NCBI GenBank assembly: GCA_021157505.1 | Contig: JAGGWI010000034.1 | Span: 1-6,330 of the forward strand | DNA from: Desulfuromusa sp. | GTDB taxonomy: Bacteria; Desulfobacterota; Desulfuromonadia; Desulfuromonadales; Geopsychrobacteraceae | Reading direction: 5' to 3' | Length of the DNA: 6,330 nt | In this document: positions 4,492 through 6,330 of the stretch, one piece after another | Layout: each line of letters opens with the position of its first letter | Numbering within the stretch: position 1 is the first letter of the stretch | The notes under the pieces: generated by a model | Databases searched by the model: none | The model's input: the letters and a program-made list of their open reading frames with translations, nothing else | What the model was told of the DNA's origin: nothing | Translations under genes and position numbers: made by a program

Positions 4492-6177
4492 ATGATCGAA
4501 CCGTTCAAGATGGGCTATACCGCCATCGGTGGGCTGGGGATCTTTATCCTTGGTATGAAGTACCTCTCCGACAGTTTGCAGATGCTCTCAGGGGGGCTGA
4601 TCCGTAAAGCCATCTCGTCAGTCACCACCAACCGCTTTCTGGCGGTTCTGGTCGGCCTGTTTGTCACCACCTTTGTTCAATCCTCATCAATTACCACAGT
4701 CATGGTGGTTGGACTGACCAATGCCGGTCTGATGCAACTGACTCAGGCCATCGGGGTGATCCTTGGAGCCAATATCGGCACCACCATCACCGGCTGGATT
4801 CTGGCCGTCAAAGTGGGCAAATACGGTCTGCTGCTCATCGCGATTGGCATTTTCCCGATGCTCTTTTCTAAAAATGAGCGCATCTCGGCAGGTTCCAAAG
4901 TTCTGGTTGCTCTGGGTCTGATCTTCTTCGGTCTTGAAATCATGAGTGGTGCCTTCAAACCACTCCGTAGTGACGAAGGCTTCATGAACCTGATGCTCTC
5001 CCTTGATGCCCAGTCGCTGTTGAGTATCCTTGGTTGTATCGCTATTGGCTGTTTGATGACCATGATTATCCAGAGCAGTTCGGCCATGCTCGGGATCACC
5101 ATTGCCCTTGCAACCACTGGAGCTATCCCGCTGTATACCGCTGTTGCCCTGGTTATGGGTGAAAATATCGGCACCACCATTACTGCTCAATTCGCCGCTA
5201 TTGGCGGCAGTATTTCCTCCCGGCGGGCGGCAATGGCTCATAGCGTTTTCAACGTCCTCGGGGTTGCCATCCTTATCTCTATCTTCCACCCCTACGTCGG
5301 CATGATCGAGAGGTTCGTCCCCGGCTCTGCCAGCTTTGTTGATGCGTCAGGAAATCACCCCTACATTGCTGCCCATATTGCCATGGCACATACCTTCTTC
5401 AATGTCACTGCCACCCTGGTGATGCTACCGTTCCTCAATCAACTGGCTCATCTGGTCACCAGAATGATACCGGAGAAACAAGGGGCCGAAAAAGGTTCAT
5501 TCAAATATATCGGTGCCCCCGGAACCATGCCTGTGGCGGTGGGTATCCCGATGATTTATGAGGAACTCAAGCGGATGCAGAAACGGGTCAACAAGGCTCT
5601 GCGCCATTCTGGAAGTTTTCTACAACGCAACCTGAAAGGGCGCGAACGCTTCTACCGCAAAGTGATGGAACTTGAAGATGAAACAGATATTATCCAGCAT
5701 GAAATCACCACATTCACCGTCACCCTGATGCAGGCGGGGAATGCCAGTAACTTTCAGTCAGATCGTGCCTACAGCTTTATCCGGGCGGCTGATGAGCTTG
5801 AATCAATTGCCGATTATGCCGCCTCCCTCTGCTCCTACATGAAACGGCTGGACAAATATGAGCTTGATTACAGTCAGGATGGCTGGGACGATCTCATCGG
5901 TTTCAATCGCGAAGTCTTTGCTTTTTACACCCATGTCTGTAAGGCCTTCTACAGTGAAGATGCACACAGTACCCGCGAAATATACGACGAAGCCAACCGG
6001 CTTAATGATCTGGCTGATAAGGTTCGTAAATTTCACCTCGTCCGGATGAAGGATGGTTCCTGCGGTGCCCTGCCCGCCCTGACTTTCAGTGATATGGCCG
6101 TTGCTCTGCGGCGGATAAAAAATCACACTGTCAACCTGCACGAAGCACTCTTTGCCGGGACCTCGTTAGGAGCATAA
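4492..6177 (+). CDS. Na+/phosphate cotransporter with C-terminal PhoU-like domain
   Basis: Inner-membrane protein of the Na/Pi cotransporter II family (NptA/YjbB type), 561 residues. The membrane part (about 1-325) contains the two family repeats: QSSS at 63-66 followed by GANIGTT at 92-98, and QSSS at 194-197 followed by GENIGTT at 223-229. These QSSS motifs line the sodium and phosphate sites in the family. The rest (about 355-555) is a cytoplasmic helical PhoU-like domain, with acidic metal-binding-type stretches ELEDETDIIQHE (393-404) and RAADELESIADY (431-442) and a final helix, RRIKNHTVNLHEA (540-552). E. coli YjbB has the same architecture and length and has been linked to phosphate export; direction here is not known. 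ATG at 4492 has AAAGGA seven bases upstream. A sigma70-like promoter at 4393-4421 probably drives it alone. It ends 11 bp before a palindromic repeat that may shape its 3' end. Confidence 0.95.
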   Translation: MIEPFKMGYTAIGGLGIFILGMKYLSDSLQMLSGGLIRKAISSVTTNRFLAVLVGLFVTTFVQSSSITTVMVVGLTNAGLMQLTQAIGVILGANIGTTITGWILAVKVGKYGLLLIAIGIFPMLFSKNERISAGSKVLVALGLIFFGLEIMSGAFKPLRSDEGFMNLMLSLDAQSLLSILGCIAIGCLMTMIIQSSSAMLGITIALATTGAIPLYTAVALVMGENIGTTITAQFAAIGGSISSRRAAMAHSVFNVLGVAILISIFHPYVGMIERFVPGSASFVDASGNHPYIAAHIAMAHTFFNVTATLVMLPFLNQLAHLVTRMIPEKQGAEKGSFKYIGAPGTMPVAVGIPMIYEELKRMQKRVNKALRHSGSFLQRNLKGRERFYRKVMELEDETDIIQHEITTFTVTLMQAGNASNFQSDRAYSFIRAADELESIADYAASLCSYMKRLDKYELDYSQDGWDDLIGFNREVFAFYTHVCKAFYSEDAHSTREIYDEANRLNDLADKVRKFHLVRMKDGSCGALPALTFSDMAVALRRIKNHTVNLHEALFAGTSLGA

Positions 6178-6188
6178 ATATAACCGAC

Positions 6189-6330
6189 TGTCCCGTTTGG
6201 TTAATCGTGACGCATAATTCTGAGTTATTTTGTTTGTTGCCAAGGCATGCCGATGCAGCCCTAGCTTGCGCTAAAGCAAAGAGGCATAACGCAGGTAGCA
6301 AGCAAAAGAGCCAGAATTAAAGGATAGGAT
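6189..6330. repeat. Palindromic repeat, family 1, copy B (inverted, cut by window end)
   Basis: This is the reverse complement of the 1033-1190 element: read from 6330 back to 6189 it matches 1048-1189 at 119 of 142 positions with no gap (hand count). Its left end TGTCCCGTTTGGTTAATC (6189-6206) is the terminal arm, and its centre GCTTGC (6264-6269) corresponds to GCATGC in the other copy. From the symmetry the element should continue about 14 bp past the window, to roughly 6344. It starts 11 bp after the transporter stop codon, so it will be in the 3' part of that mRNA. Confidence 0.88.

Noticed and set aside
4687..5289. 200-codon minus-strand frame opposite the transporter gene
   Set aside because: Shadow of the Na/Pi cotransporter gene; the Asp/Gly/His-rich translation is typical of an antisense reading of membrane-protein codons.
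1033..6330. Composite transposon bounded by the two family 1 repeats
   Set aside because: No transposase or integrase lies between them, the enclosed genes are of ordinary chromosomal type, and each repeat is a self-contained palindrome.
1..6330. CRISPR array, tRNA, rRNA or phage attachment site
   Set aside because: No regularly spaced direct repeats, no cloverleaf with an anticodon arm and no integrase were found; the only repeats are the palindromes described.

Overview
This 6.3 kb window has about 50% GC and looks like ordinary chromosome from a Gram-negative bacterium. The gene set fits Desulfuromonas/Geobacter-type Desulfobacterota, with a gammaproteobacterium as the alternative: UppP of the PGVSRSL type, a short catalytic-only AMP nucleosidase, a VF530-family protein, a YhbQ-like GIY-YIG protein and a Na+/phosphate symporter with a PhoU-like tail. 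That taxonomic guess is inference; there is no rRNA or other marker. I see no transposase, phage gene, tRNA or CRISPR array.

Layout, left to right. (1) 1-991, minus: uppP (undecaprenyl-diphosphatase), its 3' end cut by the window edge. (2) 992-1420: no gene. It is filled by two unrelated large imperfect palindromes, at 1033-1190 and 1203-1368. (3) 1421-2194, minus: short AMP nucleosidase. (4) 2344-2679, plus: small secreted protein of unknown function, with its own candidate promoter. (5) 2701-2958, minus: YhbQ-like GIY-YIG protein, convergent with the previous gene. (6) 3033-3887, plus: polytopic membrane protein carrying a presenilin-like set of motifs. (7) 3930-4154, plus: VF530-family small protein, probably co-transcribed with (6). 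(8) 4155-4491: a third palindromic repeat, then a sigma70-like promoter and a possible 19-codon leader ORF. (9) 4492-6177, plus: Na/Pi cotransporter with PhoU-like domain. (10) 6189-end: a second, inverted copy of the 1033-1190 repeat, running off the window.

The genes do not form one pathway. uppP belongs to lipid-carrier recycling for cell-wall synthesis, amn to purine salvage, and the symporter to phosphate handling. All three touch phosphate metabolism, but they are separate transcription units and I infer no shared system.

Two things deserve most attention. The 284-residue membrane protein has Asp147 and Asp200 (in GLSD) in neighbouring predicted helices and a PALP motif at 260-263 in the last helix. 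That is the order and approximate spacing of presenilin-type GxGD intramembrane aspartyl proteases. The second is the set of structured intergenic repeats: three families of 155-170 bp near-symmetrical palindromes, one present twice in inverted orientation at 84% ungapped identity.
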